64,000 bases of DNA. Origin: Neelides folsomi. Lineage: Eukaryota > Arthropoda > Collembola > Neelipleona > Neelidae. Positions within the stretch are counted from its first letter, which is position 1; each line of letters starts with the position of its first letter. The notes beneath the pieces are model-generated. The model did no database searches. It was given only the letters and a program-made list of their open reading frames with translations, and was not told where the DNA came from. This document shows, piece by piece, positions 1-11,468 of this stretch. The position numbers and the translations under genes are program-made. Where the stretch lies: positions 30,399 to 94,398 of the forward strand of contig JAQGBZ010000248.1 of the NCBI GenBank assembly GCA_034687125.1, given 5' to 3'.

Positions 1-1
1 T

Positions 2-881
2 TCTTATCTTCCTCGAGTATACCCTGACGGGTTTAAAATTCCTCAGCTTTCACTCAAACATTCAAGAGTACTTCAAGCTCTTGCAGGAGTCCTTGAAGTT
101 TTAAGAGCCGAGAGAATGAGGAAAACTGAAGGGCCTACTGATTTTATTTCCATGTTTAATGAGCAATCCACTCCAATGACATTATCCAAGAGTACAGGTG
201 GAATCAATGTAAGGAAATTATTTCAGATCATATGTGTATTTTTGTTAAAATTTTGTTATTAAAAATATTTTCATTAAAGGTTACTTTTGAAGACGAAGAA
301 TTTTTTATCCAAAATTGGGACATGACAAAAACCGTTGCCAATTTAAAAATCAACAATGAAGATTATATTTTCCAAGTTCATGGACGAGGTCAAGGGCCAA
401 TTTGGAAAATTGGATTTCAGGGTGCTTCTTATGAACTTAAACTTTTGTCTCAGTACGCTCATAGTCTCATCCATCATATGCCAGAGCCTAAATCAGTAAG
501 ATGGTCAAAATGTTATTCTCTTAATTACACATATATCAGAGTTAAAGTTCACGGTAGTTAACTGGTCTTTTAATTTTGTAGGGTGAATCTGCAAAAGAAT
601 TGTTGAGTCCAATGCCTGGTGTCGTAAGATCTATTCTTATTAAACCTGGAGATAAAGTGTTCAAAGGACAAGAAGTTTGTGTCATTGGTAATCATTTATA
701 ATTCATTTTCTAACTTTTAAATATTAATTTAATCTAATTTTAACATTTAATTACTCTTTTCACAGAGGCAATGAAGATGCAAAATAAGCTCGTTATTGCA
801 GCTGATGGAATTGTCAATGAAGTGAAAATTAAAGAAGGGGATACGGTTTCTGAGGAAGATCTCCTCATTTCTCTTAAATGA
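2..881 (+). CDS. PCCA: Propionyl-CoA carboxylase alpha subunit, C-terminal part (gene cut by window edge)
   Basis: This is the last part of the biotin-carrying alpha subunit of mitochondrial propionyl-CoA carboxylase, which makes methylmalonyl-CoA from propionyl-CoA. Four exons are visible: 2..208, 280..495, 582..687 and 766..881. All introns are GT-AG and the phases join in one frame to TGA. The first exon carries the family's YPDGFK segment after the carboxylase core. The second covers the BT (beta-subunit contact) region. The last two encode a biotinyl domain, with SPMPGVV followed by EAMKMQN, whose lysine is the biotin site. The match to animal PCCA is clear over the whole visible length. 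The N-terminal biotin carboxylase domain lies outside the window to the left. The gene is tail to tail with ABCF1. Confidence 0.93.
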
Positions 882-1297
882 AACTTTCGCGTTGGAAGTT
901 GATCTTTAGGAAATTAATAAATGTTACATAATAATATAACGAATAAGAGAATATATTGCCTGTACAAATACAGCCCCTTGGATTCAATTACTATATTTTT
1001 CTTTAGCTAACTAAAACTTGTAAATGTAATGCCTTATTTTGAAGATGACAATTAAAATGTGCTTATGTTGAAAATAGAATAAAATTGGCTCAAAATAGTT
1101 TTATTCTTTTGTATCATCAATAAATGCACATTACAGATTCACAAAAGTTCAAACTGAAATAGTAAATTACAATAATTTGTAATTTTTTATCAAATTAATT
1201 AATTGTTACTTTTTTAAATATAACATTATATTTTTGCAAATCTTTTCTTAAATCTCAGATTTAAAGTTTAATATTTTTTATAAATGTGACAAAATTA
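882..1297. other. Convergent 3' region between PCCA and ABCF1
   Basis: A 416-nt AT-rich stretch separates the stop codons of two convergent genes. It should hold both 3' UTRs. I see poly(A)-type motifs on both strands (AATAAA on +, TTTATT read on + for the minus gene) and no coding potential. Confidence 0.6.
916..921 (+). terminator. Likely polyadenylation signal of PCCA
   Basis: A canonical AATAAA lies 35 nt after the PCCA stop codon. This is inferred from motif and distance only. Confidence 0.5.
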
Positions 1298-4200
1298 TTA
1301 GTTTGCCACAGCCATATTAGCAGAAGCACTTGGATTCGTATTAATCTGTTCACCCAGTGAATCAAGAAGTTCTTTTCTGTAATCGTCAAAGTCTCCATCA
1401 ATTTCAGCTATTTGCTTATCTTCAACCACCCATAATTGACAATTGGTTTCTCGAATGATTCGTTCGTCGTGAGTGACAATGACGACTCCTCCCTTGAATT
1501 CGTTAATTGCATCAACCAGTGCTTCGATGGATTCAATGTCAAGGTTGTTTGAAGGCTCGTCCTAATATTCCAAAATCAATTTAAAAAAACTTGTCATAAA
1601 ATTGAATTTTTTAAAAAGATTACAGCATCTTAGCTAAATTAACTAACCAAAACGAGAACATCAGGGGCGTTTAATTTAAGTTCGGCAAGGGCAACTCTTG
1701 CTTTTTGACCACCAGAAAGATCTTTCATTTTGATCGTATGAGCATAGCCAGGAAGTCCAAAAGAACCCAATTCTTTCCTTGCCTATAATTTTTAAAAGAT
1801 TAATAATTATCGTCTCTACTTATGTTATTTGAAATAATTCAAAGTTTTGATATTAAAGTCTGTATTTAAAGATAAGAGAATTGTGTTTTTTATTCGTCTA
1901 CCTTTTCATATTGAAGATCGAACAATCTTATCAAATACTCTGTAGGGGTTTCTTCGGCAGTTAAATGCTCGCCTGAGTGCTGATCGAATTTTCCAATCCT
2001 CTGTAATAAATTGTATTTTAAATAAGATAAAGCATTTCAGAAATACAGATAATAGGATAAATTAGAAAATCACTTACGAGTCTATGATTTTTTCTCCAGT
2101 CTCCTTTACTTGGTTCCAATCCTCCAGTAAAGAGATTTAAGAAAGTTGATTTTCCAACACCATTTGGTCCAACAATAGCAATACGAGTCTCCATGTCTAT
2201 TCCGAATTCAACCTGACTAAACAAAGTGTCTTTCGCATTGGGATATTTGAACGTGACGTTATGAAGACCGAGGATCGGAGGTTGCAATGGCGGAGGTTCC
2301 GGAAAACTGAATTTCACAACATACTCTTTTGGTTTCATTAAAAGTTCTGGAGCCGGAGCGTCTTCGTCCTCATCCTCTTGTCTGCCCTTTTTCTTTGTTT
2401 TATGTTGAATCTCTTTCTTTTGTTTACTCTCAGCTTGCTTTGTTGATTTTCCGCTCTTCTTCAACTCCTTCAATCTCTTTTCCTGTTTATCGAATTCCTT
2501 CAGCTGCTCGATCCGCTTTTGCTTGTGCATCTTCCTAAACATGGAATAGTTTCCGCGATAGTAATACAACTTCTGCATGTCCAAGTGAATGATATCGGTG
2601 CAGACATTGTCCAAGAATCCTTGGTCGTGGCTGACGATCAAAAGTGTTTTTTTCCATCCTTGTAAATAATTATCGAGCCAAATGACGGCATTCAAATCCA
2701 AATGATTTGTGGGTTCATCAAGAAGCAAGAGGGTTGGATAAAGGAAAAGAGCTCTAGCTAAGGAAACTCTCATTCTCCATCCACCACTAAGATTTTTTGT
2801 TGGTCGTTCCATCATCTCTTTAGAGAAACCAAGACCCACAAGGATTCTTCGAGCCTTGGGCTCGGCAGCGTCAGCATTGATGGCTCTTAAATCATCATAA
2901 ACTTGTTTCAATCTCTCCATGATTTCATCATGTGCTTTGGGATTGGCTTCAATTCCTGAAGATGCTTCAAGCTTTTTGCATTCCTCCAGAAGCTCGGTTC
3001 TTTTGGTATCGGCCTTAAGGACGACTTCGACTGCTGAGAAAGCTTCTGCAGGAACTTCTTGTTCACAATAAAGTACATCAATAGAGGAAGGGATTCTAAG
3101 AGCTCCGGATTCAATATGTCGAAGTAATGTTGTTTTCCCGTGACCGTTTGGCCCCACGAGACCGTAATGTCTCCCATGGGCAATCATCAGATCCGCATTT
3201 ACAAAAAGATCTTTTCCTTTAGCGGAAATATTGAATTTTTCACATTTGATGTCAATTGAACTGTCGTCGACATGAGTGGCCATTTGAGATACGGCGAAAT
3301 TTTCAGAGAGTTCGCTCCCACCTTGACCTCCTTTTTTCAACAAGGTTTCCATTTGTTTGGCATACTCTTGCTCTTTCTTCAATTTCTTCTTTTCTTTATG
3401 GGTAAGTTTCTTGTCAGCGTCATCGGTCTGAAGAAAATCATAAACTAATGATAAAGTGACCTTTTGTATTGTGAGATTTATAAAAGTAAAAATTCTTACA
3501 GCCTTTGGTTCATCTCCGCCTGCTCCAGGAGCGGATGATTCTTCGAGTTCAACTTCGGGCTCTTTTGGAGTTTCTTCTTCATTTTCTCCTTCTGGGGCTT
3601 CTCCCTTAACCTTTAAAATAAAAGAAGTAAAAATAACAAGATAAGTATTTTATTCAAGTTTAATATTCAAAAACCAACTTACGTGCTTCTTGTCTCGCTT
3701 GTCCCTTTGAGCTTTGTTCTTCCCTTTTTTGCTTTTTTCAGCCTTTTCTACTACAGAGGCGGATGGAATTTCGGGAGTTGGTTCTTTAACCACTTCAACA
3801 ATTTTTTCTTCGATTTTCTCGACAACTGGAGGGGCTTCAATTGATTCTTCAACCACTTCTATAGGTTCTTCAATCACTTTTTCTTCAATGTCTTCTTCGT
3901 CTTCTATTTCATCTTCTTCTTCGGATTCTTCAACTTTTTGTTTCTACATGACAAAACACATTTTAATAAATATGACCCATGCAAAATAATTAATTAAAAT
4001 CGCAAAGAAATTGTTTAAATATTACCTTTTTCTTATCTTTTTTATTTGATTTTTTGATTATAACTGGTGGTGGTTCTTCATCGTCGTCATCGTCCTTTTC
4101 TTCCAATTTCAACTTTTCATAAAGTTCTGCAAGGACCTTATCGTTTTCTTCGTCGTCGAAATCATCATTTTGCTTATTCTAACAGTATAGATAAATCAAA

Positions 4201-5279
4201 AGAGCATTAAAACGACTGAAGTGTATTAAAAAAGTAATATTCTATAATCGATTACAAATATTTAATTAAAAATATTGTTTTCAATTGTTTGATAAACTAC
4301 TAAAAAATATATTGGTTTAACCTTCTTTTTATCCTTCTTCATTTTTTTGTTAGAAGCGGGAGTTGGAACCTGATCATCTTTAAGATCACTAACAATGGAT
4401 GATTTGTCATCATCATCTTCATCCATATCTTTTGTTTGTTTTCCCTTTTTCTTGTCCTTTTTATTTCCCTTTTTGACTGGTGTTGAAATTTCATTGTCAT
4501 CTTCATTGGCTGCTTTTTTCTCTTCAGCCTTTTTATTTCCTTTTTTAGATGTTGGTGGTGGGGGTGGTGCCGGGGTTGTTTCCTCTTCCTCATCATCATC
4601 CTTATTTTTGCTCTGTAAATAACCAAATTGTTAGATTGTTTGAATTGTAATTTTTTTACTGTGCTGCATATTATATAAGAGCAAATCTCTCTTACGATGA
4701 ATGAATATCTGAATGATTCAATAATGTTTATACCTTCTTCTTATCCTTTTTGTTTGGCTTTTTACTTGATGTCGCGGATGCTTTTACGGGTTCATCATCT
4801 TCAGATTTATTTTCTTCTTTTTCATCGTCATCGTCTTGAGTTTGACCCTTTTGTTTCTGCTATATATATTAATAAAACAATTATTTAAAAATAATTAATT
4901 AGCCAATTCGATTTAACTAGCAATCTATATTAATTGCGTAAATGTTATAGATGTTCAATTGTTAAATGTTTAAAAACCTTTTTCTTTTCCTTCTTTGTGG
5001 ATTTTTTGGAAGAAATCTCTACCGGTTCAGCTTCGTCCGCTTCAACATTACGATCCAACTTCATTTCCGAGTAAAGCTCGCTGAGAACTTTCTCGTTTTC
5101 TTCATCCTCGAAGTCATCCTTTTGTTTCTATAAATTAAATGATAATTATATTACATAAACATAAATGTGACATTTTGTTAGGAATGCATGACTTGGATTG
5201 AAATGATGAAATATTTAAGTTTTATTAAAATGATTTTCCACTCACCCTTTTATTTTTCTTAGACTTTTGTTGATTCATT
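1298..5279 (-). CDS. ABCF1: ABC transporter F family member 1 (ABC50-like), translation factor
   Basis: This is a soluble twin-ATPase of the ABCF family. In animals ABCF1/ABC50 binds eIF2 and ribosomes and promotes initiation. Eleven exons fit in phase (minus strand): 5279-5247, 5127-4978, 4859-4734, 4612-4322, 4178-4026, 3943-3683, 3610-3500, 3427-2078, 2000-1902, 1782-1648 and 1561-1298, giving about 990 residues (human is 845). The first seven exons encode a long Lys/Asp/Glu-rich N-terminal region. The big exon holds the first ABC domain (Walker [10 protein letters not shown], signature LSGGW, Walker [13 protein letters not shown]), the linker, and the second Walker A (GPNGVGKST). The last exons carry [14 protein letters not shown] and DEPSNNLD, then the conserved CQLWVVE tail. 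There is no membrane segment. Every boundary between the N-terminal exons is phase 0, so these exons could be added or skipped without a frameshift. Confidence 0.95.
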
Positions 5280-5643
5280 TTTATTCCTTATTATATAACT
5301 CTTCTAATAAAGAATTTATTTATCTTAATTACTCCGGATGGTTAATATCTCAATTTTAATTCTAATGACCCACCTTCCAAATTCCAGATTGACAAGATGA
5401 AAATGAAAGTCTTGATCGCTCAATGTGCCTTTCACTCGGTTCGTGTTTCCCACTCCTTTAGCGCACTTGAAGAGATAGGATCTTTGAACCATGCCCAAAT
5501 CAAATCAAAATATTCTTCATCCTCGTTAATTCTTTAATCGCTATTAATTGATTGTGTATATTGTGTAAGCTAGCTTATTTTCCTAGTCAAGATTGTGAAT
5601 TAAAACATCGATTTTACATTAATCTTTCAAATTAATATAAAAA
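5280..5643. promoter_or_regulatory. Bidirectional promoter region between ABCF1 and mRpL30
   Basis: Only 364 nt lie between the start codons of two divergent, probably housekeeping genes, so both promoters and 5' UTRs must share this space unless there are further upstream exons. No clear TATA box is placed for either side. This is inferred from gene layout. Confidence 0.55.
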
Positions 5644-6483
5644 ATGACATCATTGTTCCTGCGAGCATTGAATATCAAAATCAGACCAAATATTTTCTCT
5701 CTGCTTGGAGCTCAACCCGTGAGAACAGTAATTGACGTAAACGGGATCGAGTACAAACATATACCCTATAAAAAGAAAAATGATCGTTATCACCCGAAAT
5801 TAATTCCTGATGTCGATGCTCAATTAGAATTGGATCCTTCGGGCAAAGTCTATCACGGATTTGTTTACTATCCCCGGTATTTTATCTTTTTATACTTTTT
5901 TCATAATGGATTTATTTTATGCATCTTTAAATTGTTATTCATTGTTAATTCTATTTTCTTAGAGATCCTGATCATAAAGATCCTCCATATGAACCTACAA
6001 AGCTCTTTAGAGTTGTGAGGACGAGAACATTGCACAAACTCCCTCGTTGGGAGAAAGAGATCTTGGAATTTGAGCTTGGAATTACAAGTGTATGAAATTA
6101 TAACTTATAATTTTGTTTAAAGCTATACAATTAGGGCATAATATCTAATATCTATAATAATGAAATTATTATGTTACTTATTTCAGAGACGAACAGTTGC
6201 AATTGTTAAAAATAGCGAGGAGAATAACGCCATGCTGTACAAAGTGAAGCATTTGGTCGACATCAAACCGATAACTTTTCCTTATGGATTCCCTGCTGAT
6301 GGAGACTTAAGTAAAGGATTCCTCAGAGAAAATGGAGAGTTCGTATCCCAACATCGTCTTTCTGGAGTAGATAACTTAGAAAAGTCCATTGAAGCAGTAA
6401 AGAAGACTCAAGACAATTTTATGAATTCATCGATTCTCCGTAGGCGTCTTTGGAAAAAATGGATTTCAAGATGGTCGGATTAA
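5644..6483 (+). CDS. mRpL30: Mitochondrial large ribosomal subunit protein uL30m
   Basis: This is a structural protein of the mitochondrial 39S subunit. Three exons (5644..5876, 5963..6089, 6187..6483) join in frame to give 218 residues. The middle exon has the L30 core around VRTRTLHKLPRWEKEI, and the third continues with KVKHLVDIKPITFPYG, matching the animal L30m segment that reads VKHLIRIKPLKLP in human. The N-terminal ~35 residues (MTSLFLRALNIKIRPNIF...) are basic and fit a mitochondrial import signal. It is head to head with ABCF1 and ends 120 bp from the hexosaminidase 3' end. Confidence 0.92.
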
Positions 6484-6603
6484 TTATTTATTTGTCGAAG
6501 CTTTTTTTATAGTTAATGATTAATTGATTAAAATTATATACAGCAAAAGGTACAAAGATTATTTTAACACTCTTGACTCATTCAGCAATGCGGTCTTAAT
6601 GTT

Positions 6604-9524
6604 TTAATTTCTGTAATGAGGGTCAGTGCATCTTCCTTGATATTGATGGCAAGATTCGGGTTGAAGCCGATCTGGATGAATTCCTCTATCGGCCATTCTT
6701 TCTCTGTGGTGATTTAATCTTGAGAGAACTGCTCCAGACCGTTCTTCGGGATTTGACCAAAGGCGCTCAGCAAGCGCGGCACATCTCGGCCAAAGTTTCA
6801 TTTCAATATTGTTTGAATCCATCTTAAAGTTAGTAATGCACAAATTAGACAAATGCCACAATCGATTACAAAGTATAATACTGATATTTTAATTGCCTTT
6901 TCTCCCCAAAGTGTGGCTTCAGCTCCGAGTATTTGGCTGTAAATTTCTGCTCGTTTTTTCTCTTGATATTTGCTATCTAAAACTTCTTCCAGTGTGGCTT
7001 GAGATGTCATTGTGTTCATGTGATAATCAGCAATTTTGTAAAGATCATTGTCATAAAGGTGCTATAGAATAAATTGCATCATATTAAAACTTGTTCATAG
7101 TATACTCACAAATTCAAATACATAATCTTTAGATGATACAATTGGGGTATTGGTATTTAAATTAAAATGAACTCTAAAAATGATTGTTTACTTTCCAAGA
7201 TTTTAATGTCCAGTGTGTGCCTTGATCCGGTCCTAACCATGTTCCAAATCCATGGTCCAAATAGGCTGCGTCCGAATTGGAAAATATGACACGATATTTA
7301 TCTTTAAGCAAATCTCCAACTTCAGCACTCATAGCTATCAAAATGCATTACAGTTTGGTTAATTTTATCTATATTTCAGATATGTGTCAGTATATGATAT
7401 ATTCAGTCAAAAACCGAATTCTCTACTCACATGAAGTCCATATTTGAATTATATAATCATTCGGATCCAAATAATGCCTTCCTAGTTTGGTCATTTCGGA
7501 AGTCCAAATAATCGGAGTTATAGGATTTCCTTCGTTCGCCTCTTTCAGTTTGGAATAAGCTTGAATTACATTCATTGGATTAGATTTCATTTCAAACGCA
7601 AATCTTAATCGAATAAATTGCCATTAATTTCTACCTTTATTTTGAAATATTGCCCAAAGGTCCAATAAATCATAGTTGTTGTTCTCTCTCTGCCATTTCT
7701 GAATGTCATTCGAACTGAGCCAGCAAGAATAGTAAACTTCATCAGCTCCCATATGGAATAAATCTTTTTCAAAAACTTCCAACATGTCTTTGTAGATTTC
7801 TCCAAGGACCAAGTAAGTGTTATTGTTGAGAGGATTGAGTTGTCCACAAGGAGGTTGACCACAGAAGTTTCTCCATGGATCAGCATTCACACAAAGTGCC
7901 ATTTCTCCAAACCCAACCATTTCACCCCATTGCCATCCGTTCCCTTAAAATATTAATTTCATTTAAGATTCAATCTCCATTTAACTTAAATACAAAATAC
8001 AATATATCGTAGTAATTACATATTTGAATATCTGTAAATACCTGCATGTGCCGGTGCATCCAACTCTGGTATAATTTTAACTCCTCGTAATTTGGCATAA
8101 AGGACCAAATCTCTGATATCTTTAGGAGTATAAATTTTTGAAGGGGAATATGCTCCGTATTGTGCCATCTAATAAAGAGTTAATTATACTATCATTTTGC
8201 CCTAATTAGTTAATCAGCAAAGCATTGGACTTAAAACTATGTAGATATATATTTTCCTTACTTGAGGAACTCTTTTTGAATAAAAAGGGAAGGAGTTGCT
8301 ATCTGTCATATGCCAATGGAGAAAGTTGAGCTTGTTATAAGACATTGCATCTACGACCCTCTTCAGGACACTCACAGGAATGAAATTCCTAGACGTGTCA
8401 ATCATCACTCCTCTGTATTTGAACACAGGTTCGTCGTTGACCACTGCAGTGCTAAGAATTTGAAGACATTCGTTCTCTTCGTCAAATGCTATGAGCTGGG
8501 ACAGAGATTCAAGACCGTGTCGAACTCCGAAAAAGGTTGCGCCCGAAACATGAGCACGAACGTGTTTAGCTCCTCCTTTCTATTTATTGGATTATTGAGC
8601 AAAAACGTGCAAAATTGTTATTAATAATTTTGGATTAAAGAGGATTAAATTAAATGGATCATCAATTAAATGATTTTAGTATCGTTTAAACCTGATTAAC
8701 TGTATCAATTGAAATGGTGTATGACTCATCAGTTGTCAATTTCATTCTTGTATCTGGGCTTGTGATGGTTAGAATGATCGTAAAGGTGTTTTTCTCTATT
8801 CCTTTACCATTGGAAATTGTTGGGAAAGCGGATTGACCTTCTGACTTAGGATGCATCTAATTGGAAATTAAAAATGCGAGTTCTATAGCCATTAAAGAAA
8901 AACACGACTCGAGAACTGGAAATCTTTTAACTTACTCTGAATAAATAGTCGAGAAAGATATTTCCTGCATAGCCGAGCATTGCCTTTGCTCCTTTGTGAC
9001 GTGCATTGATTTCTTTGATTTCTGCATGATCTGGGTAAAAGGGGACGACCGTTTTCCCCAAATGTGTCTACAATTTCAGAATGGTGTTGGTTATTTAATA
9101 ATAAGTATCTATGCAATGGTGACGGTTATAACAAGATGAAGATGAAAATTACCGTTCCAGTAGGATATGGCCAAAGAGGACCATGAGTGCCACAAGTAAG
9201 CCAACAGATCCCTAATGGTATAGCTTCTGTTATATTGGAACCTTTATACTCCTTTTGACAATAAGACTCGTATGCAGTGTTCACACAACTCCAGGACCAC
9301 GGAGATTTACTACTCGTTAAAAAACTCGTTAGCTTTACTGATACATATTTGATGATTTTTAACAATTTATTTCATTTATGATAAAGTAAAGAATTCTTAT
9401 GATGAACTTACAAATAAGGAGATTCCGTAGAATGCCTTGCATCAACCGAATGATCAAAGCCTCTATTCCAAGCTCCAAAGTTGAGTAATAAAGAAGTAAT
9501 TACCACTGCGAAGGATTTCAACAT
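6604..9524 (-). CDS. Hexo: Beta-N-acetylhexosaminidase, GH20 (chitooligosaccharidolytic type)
   Basis: This secreted glycosidase removes terminal N-acetylglucosamine from chitooligosaccharides or N-glycans. Eleven exons fit in phase: 9524-9412, 9309-9153, 9067-8936, 8856-8692, 8579-8262, 8168-8042, 7943-7635, 7559-7431, 7334-7192, 7061-6897 and 6822-6604, giving 658 residues. It begins with a signal peptide (MLKSFAVVITSLLLNFG). The arthropod N-terminal motif follows (CWLTCGTHGPLWPYPTGT), then the GH20 barrel with RGVMIDTSRNFIP, HWHMTDS and PELDAPAHA. The catalytic Asp-Glu pair sits in HMGADEV near residue 405; the usual motif is H-x-G-G-D-E, so one Gly is Ala. YLDHGFGTWLG and the C-terminal LWPRCAALAERLWS are typical of insect enzymes. 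The intron between 6897 and 6822 appears to have a GC donor. Whether it acts in chitin turnover or as a fused-lobes type N-glycan enzyme cannot be decided from sequence. Confidence 0.93.
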
Positions 9525-11468
9525 TTTAATAACAATGGCTATTCATTACCCGACTCTGTTTTTTTTACAAAAGTAATTGAAAAAGTTTTTCTCGGAAAGT
9601 CTGAACAGTGAAGTTTTCTTACACTATTAAATATTTACGCGTAGAGTGTTTGGGCTCAATTTGGGGAAATGCATATGAATTCATGATGGATTGGAAGATC
9701 ACGAGCACTTGAACTGATTTGAGATCTAAACTTATTTGCGAACTCTTCCAATGCAGGAAATTGAACGAACTGAGAAAACTGAAGGAAAAGGACGAATCTT
9801 TGAAAGTCGAAAAGTGGGACAGCGAGGAATGGGGATATATTAAAATGAGAGTGTGGGAACTTGAAGGTGATAAACGTGCGAGTCCTTTAATGAACAACGT
9901 GGATTTATTGTAATTAGTGCTTCGTGGGTGGAGTGTCTGGCAAAGAGGTAACGAACGAATTTTTCATTAACGGGCTTATTTAATGAGCTAGTTGCAGTAA
10001 ACAATGATATGATGAGGCTCATAATTATTAAAATGTTGTTTTTGTATCAATTTACCAAAGAGTGGCTTGATTTGGATCTCAACGTCCCGAGCACGAGGGC
10101 ACACATTGAAGGCAGAAGGCATTGAAGCTCTCATGTAAGTAAATGTACGTGGGAGTCCAAGCCTCCTTCGATTTGACCTAGTGAGCTTATAGAGAGAATT
10201 TACTTATTTGCAATTAATGAGGCTTGGTTTAATCGTTGGCCCATTTATAAAATATGCAATTTCTTATCAGTTTTAATTTATAGACCTCACCCTTTTAAAC
10301 TTACACCAATACATTTTTAAGATAAAATTATAGTACTTCGAATATGCAGATTATTTATATTTAACTAACGCGGTTATATTTATTAACGATTCTATTTTTC
10401 CATAATGAGAATAAGCAACATATACATAAGTCTACTATAGATTTCATTAAACTTAAGTTATAAATTAACGATAATACCAATAATAAATAATGTCCTTTAT
10501 GCACACTCATTTTATTTATTCCTAAATCGAGAACCCATTCATGTTTGCTATATAAATATATTATTTGATTATGCCTATATGGTAATATAGTATAGTGTAG
10601 AGTGGACCTTTTGTAAAATAAAAAATATCTTGTCAGCATTTTTTAAACTAGATCTTATAGACGTAATCGTAAGCAAGAATAGTAATTAATAATTATACGT
10701 TAGTACCTACATAGAATAACATGGCATATAAAATGTAAGTTGTAAATTACACTCCATAAGTAAAGCTCTTCTTGGTTTATATTATTTTTAGCCAGCAAGA
10801 TAGAAAATGAACTTTACCTAACGCATAACTGAAAAAGCGTGGAAGAGTCAAGAAGGCGTAATTTATTTATGAGGAATAATTGGCATATTAGCAAAGTAGC
10901 AAAGCAAATGTGACTACGCTTCATATAACATTATGATGTGAATCATTGAGTTCGATTAGACCCGTTCATTCAAACGGTTTGGGTTGTAGTTGATCGAAGA
11001 CTCCGATTCAGAGTTGACATTTTAGACCGTTTTTGCATTGTTTTGTTTATTTGGAGAAGTTGTAAGGTTGGAACCTTGTGGGTGAGATGTTTGAAATTTC
11101 CCCCTTCCTTTCATGAGGGAGAGGAATGGAAAGCTCAAGGGAAAGTTGAAAGTTCACTTGAAGTGTATCCTGGATGGGCGACGGTTCGGACGTTCTCGAA
11201 GTCTCATCTGAGGATGGGTTGAATGGTGGCCAAGCTGCCGTGACCCACCCGACCCGACACACAACCAATCGTCCAAATTCCTCTTAAGAGGATTCTTATC
11301 TAATCTCCACCAACTCTCCCCTCCGTCGATTCCAAGAATTCCTGCTCACCCTTCGACGGCCAAATTACCTCCTTCGAACTTCATATCTCATTTTACATAC
11401 CTCGACATCCTTCATATCATTTGCGAATTGAGTTAGTTGCCGATCCTCTTGGTCTGCTAATCCATTGA
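9525..11468. other. Intergenic region between divergent hexosaminidase and MAP2K7
   Basis: This 1.9-kb stretch is mostly AT-rich with no recognised gene. Positions about 11040-11400 are clearly richer in GC and lie just before the kinase start, so they probably contain the MAP2K7 promoter and 5' UTR. A 64-codon open frame at 9719-9913 is unlike any family I know and is treated as chance. Confidence 0.5.

Noticed and set aside
9719..9913. 64-codon frame between hexosaminidase and MAP2K7
   Set aside because: Lys/Glu-rich, no similarity, no splice partners; treated as chance.
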